Shown: positions 54,570 to 64,000 of the stretch, in pieces | Numbering within the stretch: position 1 is the first letter of the stretch | How the letters are laid out: each line of letters begins with the position of its first letter | NCBI GenBank assembly: GCA_026992075.1 | Contig: JALXAM010000058.1 | Location: 50,504-114,503, forward strand | From: Sedimenticola sp. | GTDB taxonomy: Bacteria; Pseudomonadota; Gammaproteobacteria; Chromatiales; Chromatiaceae | DNA: 64,000 bases | Reading direction: 5' to 3' | Translations under genes and position numbers: made by a program | The notes under the pieces: generated by a model | Databases searched by the model: none | What the model saw: the letters and a program-made list of their open reading frames with translations, nothing else | What the model was told of the DNA's origin: nothing

Positions 54570-55055
54570 ATGAAGAAAATCCTTGTCCTTGCACTGCTGA
54601 TCCCTCTCTTCCTGGCGGGCTGTTCCAAGTCGTCCCAGGAGCCGGAAGAGTCGAAGAACGGGCAGGCCGCCACCCCGTCGTCACCACCCGTTGCCAGTGT
54701 GCCGCGGTGGTACACGGAGGAGCAGGTAAAACGGGGATATCCGTTGTTCCAGCAGCACTGCGCAGAGTGTCACAAGCCGGATGCTTCCGGGGACCCCAAC
54801 TGGAAACAGGTCGATGCCGAAGGCAAGCTTCCCCCGCCGCCGCTCAATGGCACGGCGCACGCCTGGCATCATCCCCTGCCGCTTCTGCGACGTATCGTGC
54901 GGGAAGGTGGCATTCCCATGGGGGGTTCCATGCCTCCCTTCAAGGACAAACTCGATTCCAAACAGATCGACGACATTCTGGCCTGGGTCCAGTCCCACTG
55001 GTCTGATCAGATCTATGCCACCTGGAACAAAATCAACCAACGCAAAAAGCCCTGA
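54570..55055 (+). CDS. Lipoprotein c-type cytochrome
   Basis: 161 residues: lipoprotein signal with lipobox LAGC (residues 14-17 region), Pro/Ser-rich linker, haem motif CAECH and distal Met region GGSMPPF. The domain is monohaem class I. ATG 54570 begins the signal peptide; an upstream ATG at 54543 would add nine residues. 17 bp before a DUF302 gene. Confidence 0.88.
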   Translation: MKKILVLALLIPLFLAGCSKSSQEPEESKNGQAATPSSPPVASVPRWYTEEQVKRGYPLFQQHCAECHKPDASGDPNWKQVDAEGKLPPPPLNGTAHAWHHPLPLLRRIVREGGIPMGGSMPPFKDKLDSKQIDDILAWVQSHWSDQIYATWNKINQRKKP

Positions 55056-55072
55056 CGAAGGAGAAAGAGACC

Positions 55073-55462
55073 ATGTATCACTTTACCGCGCGTGTTTCCG
55101 GCACCCTCGACGAGGTGCAACGGCGGGTCATCGAGGCGCTCAAGGAAGAGGGATTCGGTGTGCTCACCGAAATCGATATCCAGGCCACCATGAAAAAGAA
55201 GCTGGATGTGGACTATCCACCGTACCGCATCCTGGGCGCATGCAACCCCAATTTCGCCAATCAGGCGCTGCAGGCAGAACCGGAAGTGGGAGTGCTGCTT
55301 CCCTGCAACGTGGTGGTGCGGGAAGAGGGGGAGGGAGATCTTCTGGTGACCTTCATGGACCCCGAAGCGGTGCTTAACCTGGTGGAACGACCGGAGGTAA
55401 AGACCCTGGCGGCGGAGGTGAAAGCTCGGCTGATGCGGGTCAAAGCGGCACTGGAAAGGTGA
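55073..55462 (+). CDS. DUF302 family protein
   Basis: 129 residues with FGVLTEIDIQATMKKKLDVD, YRILGACNPNFANQALQAEP and VGVLLPCNVVV, all DUF302 hallmarks. Function unknown; the family is often found with redox and metal genes. It follows cytochrome c with a GGAG ribosome site. An inverted repeat CGACAAC-ACA-GTTGTCG lies 20 bp after its stop (55482-55498). Confidence 0.9.
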   Translation: MYHFTARVSGTLDEVQRRVIEALKEEGFGVLTEIDIQATMKKKLDVDYPPYRILGACNPNFANQALQAEPEVGVLLPCNVVVREEGEGDLLVTFMDPEAVLNLVERPEVKTLAAEVKARLMRVKAALER

Positions 55463-55547
55463 AGCCGCCCCATAGTGCCACCGACAACACAGTTGTCGCT
55501 ACCAAGTAAGGCCAGCTGATTTGCCGTCCAGAATGAATAAAAACAGG

Positions 55548-55576
55548 TTGCATACCGTATCGCGAATCATTATCAT
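55548..55576 (+). promoter_or_regulatory. Promoter with Fur-like box for FTR1 iron permease
   Basis: A -35 TTGCAT (55548-55553) and -10 TATCAT (55571-55576) are 17 bp apart. The 19 bp at 55556-55574 match 13 of 19 positions of the Fur consensus, with a perfect AATCATTATC right half covering spacer and -10. Confidence 0.62.
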
Positions 55577-55611
55577 TTCTACAACAGTTTTCCCTCTTGG
55601 TAGAGACGATC

Positions 55612-57522
55612 ATGAAGACCCTGCTTTCAGGCCTGTTGCTTTTACTGGCTCACTCCGTCGTGTTGGCGTCGGAACCGCTACAACAATTCCAGCAACTGGT
55701 GGATTATGTTGGGGTGGACTACCAGGATGCGGTGCGCGACGGCCGGGTCCTGAATCAGACCGAATATGAGGAGATGCTCGATTTCTCCGGCGCCCTGGTG
55801 GATCTGGCCTTGCAGTTGCCCGAGGCCCCCGAGCGAGAAGCACTGGTGGAGAGGGCCCGCAGGATGCAGATGCTGGTCAGGGAGAAGGCGGATTCCGCCC
55901 GGGTTTCGGCCCTGGCCGGGGAGATGCGACAGCAGCTCATTGCCGCCTATGGTCTCGAGGTGGTGCCTGCCCAGGCGCCGGATCTGGCCAGGGGAAAGGC
56001 GCTCTACGCAGAACAATGTGTGGCCTGCCACGGCGCAGGCGGGAAGGGGGATGGACCACTGGCAGCGAAACTCGATCCCCGCCCCACGGACTTCACCGAT
56101 CTCGAGCGCTACCGCGAGCGTACTCTCTACGGGCTTTACAACACCATCACCCAGGGGGTTTCGGGAACCGCCATGCGCTCTTTCGCCAGCCTGCCGGAAA
56201 AGGACCGCTGGGCACTGGCATTCTATGTGGGACAGTTGGCACCCGCCACCCATGGACTGGCCGGCAAGATGGCCCCCGGGAGCGACGTCAGCCTGGATGC
56301 ACGGGAACTCACCACATTGACACCCGCAGAGGTGGAATCCAGTAAAGGCCAGGCGGGTGCCCAGGTCATGGCCTGGTTGCGCATGCATCCGGATGCGGTG
56401 CTGGGAAACACCGGGACGGGTGGCCTGGAATTGGCCGCGCAAAAACTGGAGCAGAGTCTGGCCGCCTACCGGCAGGGCAACCGCAAGGCGGCTCACGACC
56501 TGGCGGTGAGCGCCTACCTGGACGGCTTCGAGCCCCTCGAGGGCAACCTGGATGCCGTCGACGGCGGTCTGCGGCGCGGCATCGAAGAGGCTATGACCCG
56601 GTATCGGAGCCTGATCAAGCAAAATGTGCCGTCGGCTGAACTGACCCGCCAGGCCGCGCAGGTGAAAGAGCTGCTGGATCGAGCCGGACAGGCCCTTTCC
56701 AGTAACGGTCTCTCTCCCGCCACCGCCTTCAGCGGTGCGCTGGTGATTCTGCTGCGGGAAGGTCTGGAAGCGATCCTGGTACTCGCCGCTCTGGCCGCCT
56801 TCCTGATCAAGACGGGACGACGCGATGGACTGCGTTATCTCTATCTGGGCACTGGCGGAGCGCTGGTTCTCGGGTTCACCACTTGGCTCATCTCTGAGAA
56901 GGTGGTGGCCATCGGTGGCGCCGGCCGTGAACTCACCGAAGGTTTCGCCGCGCTGTTTGCCGCGCTCATGCTCTTCTATGTGGGCTTCTGGCTGCACAGC
57001 AAGACCAGCGCGGCGCAGTGGAAACGGTACATCCAGGGCAGCGTGCAGAAGGCGCTGGGGCAGGGCACGCTCTGGGGCCTGGCGGGACTGGCCTTCATCG
57101 CCGTCTACCGCGAGATCTTCGAGACCGTGCTCTTCTATCAGGCGCTCTGGATGCAGGCTGGCACACAAGGGCAGGGCATGATCCTCACCGGTTTCCTGGT
57201 GGCGACCGCGGTGCTCGCGGTGCTGGGCTGGCTCATCCTGCGCTACAGTACCCGCCTGCCGCTGCGACAGTTCTTTTCGGTGACCACCATCTTCATGTTC
57301 GTGCTGGCGGCGGTCTTCGCCGGCAAGGGGATCGCCGCGCTGCAGGAGGCCGGGAAGCTGCCGGTGAATCTGGTGGACTTTCCACGCATCGAGCTGCTGG
57401 GAATCTACCCCAACCTGGAAGGACTGAGCGTGCAGCTGGTCATGGTGATCCTGGCGGCACTGGTGCTGTGGAAAGGTACCCGAAAGCCGCCACAGATGCC
57501 TCCGGAGGGCACGGGAGCATGA
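55612..57522 (+). CDS. Cytochrome c-FTR1 fusion iron permease
   Basis: 636 residues: signal peptide, helical periplasmic region, haem motif CVACHGAGGKGDGP near residue 146, a second helical linker, then the FTR1 permease with seven helices. The iron-binding motif REGLEA near residue 383 is canonical; the second copy reads REIFET (RExxE) near 503. Such fusions are known high-affinity ferrous/ferric uptake permeases with an attached cytochrome that may oxidise Fe(II). Iron control is supported by the Fur-like box upstream. Confidence 0.91.
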   Translation: MKTLLSGLLLLLAHSVVLASEPLQQFQQLVDYVGVDYQDAVRDGRVLNQTEYEEMLDFSGALVDLALQLPEAPEREALVERARRMQMLVREKADSARVSALAGEMRQQLIAAYGLEVVPAQAPDLARGKALYAEQCVACHGAGGKGDGPLAAKLDPRPTDFTDLERYRERTLYGLYNTITQGVSGTAMRSFASLPEKDRWALAFYVGQLAPATHGLAGKMAPGSDVSLDARELTTLTPAEVESSKGQAGAQVMAWLRMHPDAVLGNTGTGGLELAAQKLEQSLAAYRQGNRKAAHDLAVSAYLDGFEPLEGNLDAVDGGLRRGIEEAMTRYRSLIKQNVPSAELTRQAAQVKELLDRAGQALSSNGLSPATAFSGALVILLREGLEAILVLAALAAFLIKTGRRDGLRYLYLGTGGALVLGFTTWLISEKVVAIGGAGRELTEGFAALFAALMLFYVGFWLHSKTSAAQWKRYIQGSVQKALGQGTLWGLAGLAFIAVYREIFETVLFYQALWMQAGTQGQGMILTGFLVATAVLAVLGWLILRYSTRLPLRQFFSVTTIFMFVLAAVFAGKGIAALQEAGKLPVNLVDFPRIELLGIYPNLEGLSVQLVMVILAALVLWKGTRKPPQMPPEGTGA

Positions 57523-57553
57523 AATCGGGAAAGCAGGCGGCTCGGGAAGGAGC

Positions 57554-57584
57554 TTGACCTGGAGCCCGCTCCAGCGATTATCCT
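57554..57584 (+). promoter_or_regulatory. MerR-type promoter for merT-like gene
   Basis: TTGACC (57554-57559) and TATCCT (57579-57584) are separated by 19 bp, the long spacer of MerR-family promoters, with the dyad CTGGAGC-CC-GCTCCAG (57559-57574) in the spacer. Confidence 0.78.
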
Positions 57585-57616
57585 GCGGGTAAAGCGCCTG
57601 CATTGCGATCACCCTC

Positions 57617-58018
57617 ATGAAAGCAACACGGGAATCCCTGGCGGGGGAGTCCGGAATCACCTGGCTGACCCTGTTCACCACCACGGGCACGCTGGTCTGT
57701 TGTGCCCTGCCGATCCTGCTGGTGACCCTGGGGCTGGGAGCAGCGGTGGCATCGCTCACCAGCAGCTTCCCCTTCCTCGTCACTCTCAGCCAGCACAAGA
57801 GCTGGGTTTTCGCCTTCTCCGGCCTGATGCTGGCGTTGTCGGGCTGGTTGCTCTACCGGCCGGGCAGGCACTGCCCCACTGATCCCCGGTTGGGAGAGCT
57901 GTGCAGCCGTAGCCAGCGCTGGAACCGGCGCATCTACTGGGTTTCGGTGGCCATCTGGGGGGTTGGCTTCACCGCCGCCTACTTGGCGCTGCCCATCCGC
58001 ATCTGGCTGGAGTCCTGA
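57617..58018 (+). CDS. MerT-like small metal transport membrane protein
   Basis: 133 residues with three to four hydrophobic segments. The first carries the vicinal Cys pair GTLVCCALPILLVTLGLGAA, as in MerT-type mercuric transporters; a second Cys pair occurs after helix 3 (GRHCP and ELCSRS). The promoter is MerR-like. No merA is present in the window, so the substrate may be another soft or divalent metal. The 3' end overlaps the convergent cfa gene by 40 bp. Confidence 0.8.
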   Translation: MKATRESLAGESGITWLTLFTTTGTLVCCALPILLVTLGLGAAVASLTSSFPFLVTLSQHKSWVFAFSGLMLALSGWLLYRPGRHCPTDPRLGELCSRSQRWNRRIYWVSVAIWGVGFTAAYLALPIRIWLES

Positions 58019-59340
58019 ACGGGTCGGGCATAGAGATCCTCTCGCCGCAGCGGCAGGGGACGTCGGTTGCCCCGGATACCGGCCACTACCTGATGCACGG
58101 CGATTCCACCCTTGTCGAAGTTGAGCGCACAGGCGGCCATGTAGAGGCGCCAGAGGCGGTAGGTCTTCTCGCTGCTCACCGCAATGGCCTCATCCCGCCG
58201 GGCTTCCAGGTTCCGCACCCAGTGGCGCAGGGTGAGGGCGTAATGGGGCCGAAGGTTCTCCACGTCCATGGGTTCGAAACCGGCATCCTCCATGGCCGCC
58301 AGCACCGTGCTGATGCGGGCCAGTTCGCCGTCGGGAAAGATGTAGTGGTTGATGAACCGGGTGGCGGGGGTGCGTCTCCAGTCCTGTTCGCTGGTGATAC
58401 CGTGGTTGACGAAGATGCCTTCGGGTTTCAGCAACCGCCGCACGGTGCCGAAATAGGTGGGAAAGTTCTTGATGCCCACATGCTCGAACATGCCCACGCT
58501 GACTATGCGATCATATAACGCCTCCCCGGACAGATCCCGGTAGTCGAGCAGCTCGATGGTGATCCGGTCCTCCAACCCGGCTTCCTTCACCCGTTCCCTG
58601 GCCAGCCGGCACTGTTCCTCGCTCAGGGTGATGCCGTGCACCTCAGCTCCATAATGGCGCGCGGCCCAGAGCGCCAGGCCGCCCCAGCCGCAGCCGATAT
58701 CCAGCAGCTTCTGCCCCGGCTGCAGCCGTAGCTTGCGACACAGATAGTCGAGCTTGTCCCGCTGCGCTTCCGCCAGGGGTTGGTCGTCCGAGGCGAAGTA
58801 GGCGCAGGAATAGACCATCTCCGGATCCAGCCAGAGGCGATAAAAGTCGTTGCCCACATCGTAATGATGAGAAATGGTCTCGCGGCTGTTGTTGCGCGAC
58901 CATTTACCCGGGAACCGCCGGGGCACGGGAATCCGGCTCCTGCTCTTGGGCAGGGACATGGCCAGCCGGGCCAGCTCGAAGCGGCGGCTGGCGGGCAGGG
59001 CATCCAGACCCAGGCGCTCTCCCAGATCGAGCAGCGCTTCGAAATCGCCTTCCAGATCCAACCGGCCATCCAGATAGGATTCCACCAGGCGAAAAAGATC
59101 CGGGTGCAGCACCAGCTCTCGCACAACGCCAGGCTCATTGACGAGCAGGGTGCAACAGGCGCTGCCGTCGCCAAAGGCCAGGCTTCCGTCCCATAGTCGC
59201 ACCGAGATCTCCCGCTCATGGCCCGTAAGCAGCTCCCTGGCGATGCGGGCGATCACAGCCTGGGAGCTGGTCTTTCTGCCCAGGTCGTGGCGATTTTTCC
59301 CGGGATTGGCCGGCTGCAGTGTCTGGCTCGTCTGGCTCAT
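57979..59340 (-). CDS. cfa: Cyclopropane-fatty-acyl-phospholipid synthase
   Basis: 453 residues. SAM methyltransferase domain with LLDIGCGWGGLALWAARHYG near residue 225, and the conserved HHYDVGNDFYRLWLDPEMVYSCAYF and VSVGMFEHVGIKNF. It adds a methylene bridge to unsaturated membrane lipids. The ATG at 59340 has AGGAGG nine bases upstream, preferred to ATG 59361. Convergent overlap with the MerT-like gene. Confidence 0.93.
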   Translation of the reverse strand: MSQTSQTLQPANPGKNRHDLGRKTSSQAVIARIARELLTGHEREISVRLWDGSLAFGDGSACCTLLVNEPGVVRELVLHPDLFRLVESYLDGRLDLEGDFEALLDLGERLGLDALPASRRFELARLAMSLPKSRSRIPVPRRFPGKWSRNNSRETISHHYDVGNDFYRLWLDPEMVYSCAYFASDDQPLAEAQRDKLDYLCRKLRLQPGQKLLDIGCGWGGLALWAARHYGAEVHGITLSEEQCRLARERVKEAGLEDRITIELLDYRDLSGEALYDRIVSVGMFEHVGIKNFPTYFGTVRRLLKPEGIFVNHGITSEQDWRRTPATRFINHYIFPDGELARISTVLAAMEDAGFEPMDVENLRPHYALTLRHWVRNLEARRDEAIAVSSEKTYRLWRLYMAACALNFDKGGIAVHQVVAGIRGNRRPLPLRREDLYARPVQDSSQMRMGSAK

Positions 59341-59658
59341 CGTGCAGTTCCTCCTGCCCATGGAGATAGGGGAAGGCCCTCACGGAATGGAGAGGTTCAA
59401 TTCAGTATAGAAACTCCTTTCCGGATTACCACCCTCCAGATGGGGGCGGCCGGCCCGGGATAAAAGCGTTGTTGAACGAAACATTCAATAAAAGATCGTT
59501 TCGTCGGCAGGAAAGCTTGAACCGCTCCAGAAGCAACCGGAGCCGCTCGGGGTATCCGGTTGTATTTACGGGAAAAACCTGCTTTCGAGAGTGTTGGCAC
59601 GGGGAATGCAGGAAGGGAGGTATCCCATCGAAGCAGCCGCCCGGCCAGGAGCCCGACC
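59341..59658. other. 318-bp intergenic region between cfa and copper ATPase
   Basis: No gene supported. On the minus strand CTATACT at 59404-59410 (strong -10 with the preceding C preferred by sigma-S) is about 57 nt upstream of the predicted cfa translation start, with no good -35. An open frame on the plus strand (59469-59702) is Arg/Ser-rich and lacks any recognised feature. Confidence 0.45.
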
Positions 59659-62037
<2,379 letters not shown>

Positions 62038-62055
62038 AACAGGAGGAGTGAACAA

Positions 62056-62292
62056 ATGGCTGACGGACATTGGATGGGATTTGGTTTTGGAGGTGGACTC
62101 ATGTGGATCATCTGGATCCTGCTGATCCTGGCCGCGGTCTGGGGAATCAAGGTGGCGGTCTCGTCCGGCGGCGAGGCCAACCGTCCCACCAGCCGGCAGG
62201 AGAGCGCATTGGAGATTCTCAAGGCACGCTTTGCCCGTGGCGAGATCAGCGCCGAGGAGTACAAGCGCATGCGCCATGAGCTGGAAAACTGA
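62056..62292 (+). CDS. SHOCT domain small membrane protein
   Basis: 78 residues: one helix (GGLMWIIWILLILAAVWGIKVAV), linker, and a SHOCT tail (ESALEILKARFARGEISAEEYKRMRHEL). SHOCT proteins often accompany copper and heavy-metal ATPases. It lies 18 bp after the ATPase with GGAGGAG ribosome site. Confidence 0.88.
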   Translation: MADGHWMGFGFGGGLMWIIWILLILAAVWGIKVAVSSGGEANRPTSRQESALEILKARFARGEISAEEYKRMRHELEN

Positions 62293-62307
62293 GCAGAGGA
62301 GGCAATC

Positions 62308-62661
62308 ATGGCCAGCAGGCTCGTCCGACCGGCCCAGCACCCCTGGGAGGTGGTACGCACCATTCGTATTCCTTCCCTGAGCACCGCAACGGATGCCCAG
62401 GAGATCCGTCGGGCGTTGCAGGAGGCTCCAGGGGTGCTGGAACTGGGCCTGGATTTGGCGAAACGTCGTATCCAGGTGCGCTATGACGTGAATCAGATGA
62501 ATTACCGTGTTCTTCTCGATCTCCTGGAACAAGGCGGCCATCCGACACCGTCCGGTTTTACTCGCCGGATCATTACCGCCCTGCGGGACTATGCCGACAC
62601 CAATGCCCGGGACAACGCAAAAGCCCCGCCGCCACCCTGCTGCAACAAGCCCCCTCGCTGA
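62308..62661 (+). CDS. HMA-like protein lacking the metal-binding CxxC
   Basis: 117 residues: a ferredoxin-like HMA fold (RTIRIPSLSTATDAQEIRRA, GVLELGLDLAKRRIQVRYDV) where the usual CxxC loop is replaced by TATDA, followed by a basic linker and a Pro-rich tail PPPPCCNKPPR with a Cys pair. A soluble partner of the copper ATPase is possible; function unproved. Last gene of the ATPase operon. Confidence 0.75.
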   Translation: MASRLVRPAQHPWEVVRTIRIPSLSTATDAQEIRRALQEAPGVLELGLDLAKRRIQVRYDVNQMNYRVLLDLLEQGGHPTPSGFTRRIITALRDYADTNARDNAKAPPPPCCNKPPR

Positions 62662-62664
62662 TCC

Positions 62665-62695
62665 TTGACCTGGAGCCGGCTCCAGCCTGTAGCCT
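62665..62695 (+). promoter_or_regulatory. MerR-type promoter for MerP-like gene
   Basis: TTGACC (62665-62670) and TAGCCT (62690-62695) with exactly 19 bp between, and the 16-bp palindrome CTGGAGCCGGCTCCAG at 62670-62685. Almost the same as the element at 57554. Confidence 0.8.
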
Positions 62696-62781
62696 TGGCC
62701 ATGGGTTGTGTCGGACCTCTGTGGCCACAGACGATGAAAGTATCCGATTTGAAAGGGGTGATGGTTCTGGAGGTGATTCAA

Positions 62782-63075
62782 ATGAAAAAAACCTGCTTGG
62801 CGATTCTTCTGTTCCTGCTGCTGGCACAAGGCGTCTGGGCGGCCGGCAAGCACTACGAGATGCGGGTGGACGGCCTGGCCTGCCCCTTCTGCGCCTACGG
62901 CATCGAGAAGAAGTTCAAGGCGATGAAGGGGGTGGAAAAGATCGACGTGGACCTGGACAAGGGGCTGGTCACCGTGGACACCGACGAGCAGACGGTTTTC
63001 ACCGACCAGCAGATGGAAAAGCTGTTCAAGGACTCCGGCTTCACCTACCGCAACATGAAGGTGACTCCCCGCTGA
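62782..63075 (+). CDS. Periplasmic MerP-like heavy-metal-binding protein
   Basis: 97 residues: signal peptide (KKTCLAILLFLLLAQGVWA) and an HMA domain with metal site GLACPFCAYGIEKK (CxxC), then GLVTVDTDEQTVF. The ATG at 62782 follows GGAGGTGA. It lies behind a MerR-type promoter and its end overlaps the convergent CDF gene by 35 bp. Confidence 0.88.
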   Translation: MKKTCLAILLFLLLAQGVWAAGKHYEMRVDGLACPFCAYGIEKKFKAMKGVEKIDVDLDKGLVTVDTDEQTVFTDQQMEKLFKDSGFTYRNMKVTPR

Positions 63076-63664
63076 TCTCGGTTCGTGCGTCGGTGACGAT
63101 GTGCCAGGCACCGCGCAGGACGACGCCGGCGATGAGCGTGCCGATCACCAGGTCCGGCCAGCGGCTGCCGGTGAGCCACACCAGCAGGCCTCCCAAGATC
63201 ACTCCCAGATTGGCGATGACATCGTTCTTGGAAAAGATCCAGCTTGCCCGCATGTGCACCTCGCCTTCACGGTGCTTCTGGATGAGCAGCAGACACCAGG
63301 TGTTGGCCGCCAGGGCCACCAGGCCCATGCCCATCATCAGCCCCGAGACCGGTTCGCTTCCGAAGATCGCCCGGCGCAGGATGTCCGCCAGGATCAGCAG
63401 GCCCAGCAGCCCCTGGGCCCAACCGCTGAACAGCGCCGCCCGCGCCTTGTGGGCGGCACTTCGGCCCACCGCGTAAAGACCGATGCCGTAGACAGTGGCG
63501 TCGGCCAGCATGTCCAGGGAGTCGGCGATGAGGCCGGTGGACTGGGCCAGCCAGCCCACCGTCAGCTCCACCAGGAACATGACGCCGTTGATGGCCAGCA
63601 GGGTCCAGAGCACCCGGCTCTGTTCCCGGTTCTTGATTTCCACTTGGCAGCCGCAGTCGCTCAT
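63041..63664 (-). CDS. Cation diffusion facilitator-like transporter
   Basis: 207 residues: Cys-rich N terminus (MSDCGCQVE), then five to six helices with the CDF motif LIADSLDMLADATVYGIGLYA and FSKNDVIANLGVILGG, and a Cys pair at the C terminus (SPSCCGR). It lacks the C-terminal cytoplasmic domain of larger CDF proteins. Likely exports Zn, Co or Cd. Oriented against the MerP-like gene. Confidence 0.88.
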   Translation of the reverse strand: MSDCGCQVEIKNREQSRVLWTLLAINGVMFLVELTVGWLAQSTGLIADSLDMLADATVYGIGLYAVGRSAAHKARAALFSGWAQGLLGLLILADILRRAIFGSEPVSGLMMGMGLVALAANTWCLLLIQKHREGEVHMRASWIFSKNDVIANLGVILGGLLVWLTGSRWPDLVIGTLIAGVVLRGAWHIVTDARTEISGESPSCCGR

Positions 63665-63682
63665 TTTGAAATTTCCTGGTTG

Positions 63683-63890
63683 TTGATCCCCTCACCCCCG
63701 GCCCCTCTCCCGGAGGGAGAGGGGAGCGGCATCGCTCTCGCTGCCCCGCCCCAGCATCCCGGCCCTTCTCCAGGAGGGAGAGGGGGAAGGGAAAAGCCGA
63801 CTCCTCTCACCGGAGGGAGAGGGGAGATAAAGACAGTCTTCAGGCCAAACTCCCTCTCCCTCCGGGAGAGGGAAGGGGTGAGGGGATCAA
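63683..63890. repeat. 208-bp element with 16-bp perfect inverted ends
   Basis: TTGATCCCCTCACCCC (63683-63698) is repeated as its exact reverse complement at 63875-63890. Inside are several CTCTCCC/GGGAGAG blocks (63706-63725, near 63770-63785, 63802-63825, 63851-63872). It resembles dispersed palindromic repeat clusters. No open reading frame of note. Confidence 0.7.
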
Positions 63891-63910
63891 AAAGGGGGGT
63901 CAAACAAACA

Positions 63911-64000
63911 GGGCACCTCGAAAAATTCGAGGTGCCCGCGCGGGACAAGGAAGTCCCGCCATTTTCAATCACGCAAGGGATTGAAAATGTAGCAAACCGG
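63911..64000 (-). repeat. Tandem-hairpin element, copy 2 (cut by window edge)
   Basis: Stem-loops GGGCACCT/AGGTGCCC (63911-63937), GCGGGAC/GTCCCGC (63940-63959) and ATTTTCAATC/GATTGAAAAT (63961-63988), then GTAGC. On the minus strand these appear in the same order as the last three hairpins at 54442-54518, with conserved GCTAC, TCCTT loop and CGAATTTTTC loop but other stem sequences. Confidence 0.75.

Noticed and set aside
63683..64000. CRISPR array
   Set aside because: Repeats are palindromic, differ in length and are not separated by regular unique spacers; no cas genes are present.

Overview
The window is high-GC, densely packed bacterial DNA. It reads as the chromosome of a chemolithotrophic, facultatively anaerobic proteobacterium, most likely a sulfur-oxidiser-like gammaproteobacterium. 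The taxonomic hint is an inference from gene content: a HynS-Isp1-Isp2-HynL hydrogenase of the purple sulfur bacterial kind, periplasmic formate dehydrogenase, aldehyde ferredoxin oxidoreductase, tungstate uptake, FTR1 iron permease and copper handling. No rRNA, tRNA, CRISPR array, transposase or phage gene was seen.

Region 1 (1-25.8 kb) is a molybdenum/tungsten and formate/aldehyde module. A tungstate ABC transporter (tupABC) runs into mobA, mobB and moeA. A two-component system with a sigma-54 regulator, a helix-turn-helix/binding-protein regulator, fdhD and moaA follow. A divergent operon carries DUF3305, DUF3306, a polyferredoxin, a TorD-type chaperone, a Tat peptide, fdhABC and a second Isp1/Isp2-like membrane module. 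It is followed by an aorABC aldehyde oxidoreductase cluster with two MoaD-like proteins. Three sigma-54 promoter matches and shared TGTCCCA/TGGGACA elements tie these operons to the local sigma-54 regulator.

Region 2 (25.8-32.2 kb) is the uptake hydrogenase operon hynD-hupH-hynS-isp1-isp2-hynL plus a tiny membrane protein on the minus strand, with hypC divergent. An FNR-type box lies between hynD and hypC.

Region 3 (32.2-48.8 kb) has a PiT phosphate transporter with its DUF47 partner. Facing it is a roughly 13 kb minus-strand gene train: PEP synthase, two small proteins, phosphoglycerate mutase, a membrane protein, pyruvate dehydrogenase E1 alpha, E1 beta and E2 (no E3), a DUF3096 peptide, a proton-type P-ATPase and a calcium-type P-ATPase. 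An APC amino-acid permease and a short SYLF protein lie upstream.

Region 4 (48.8-64 kb) concerns metals, the envelope and stress. It holds a CcdA-like pseudogene, DUF4399, a sigma-54-promoted operon of methionine-rich exported proteins beside a second sigma-54 two-component system, a Cys-rich exported protein, a lipoprotein cytochrome c with DUF302, a cytochrome c-FTR1 fusion under a Fur-like box, MerT-like and MerP-like genes behind MerR-type promoters, cyclopropane fatty acid synthase, a Cu(I) P-type ATPase, SHOCT and HMA-like small proteins, and a CDF transporter. Two copies of a tandem-hairpin element with conserved loops and compensating stem changes (54.4 kb and the right edge) and a 208-bp inverted-repeat element complete the window.
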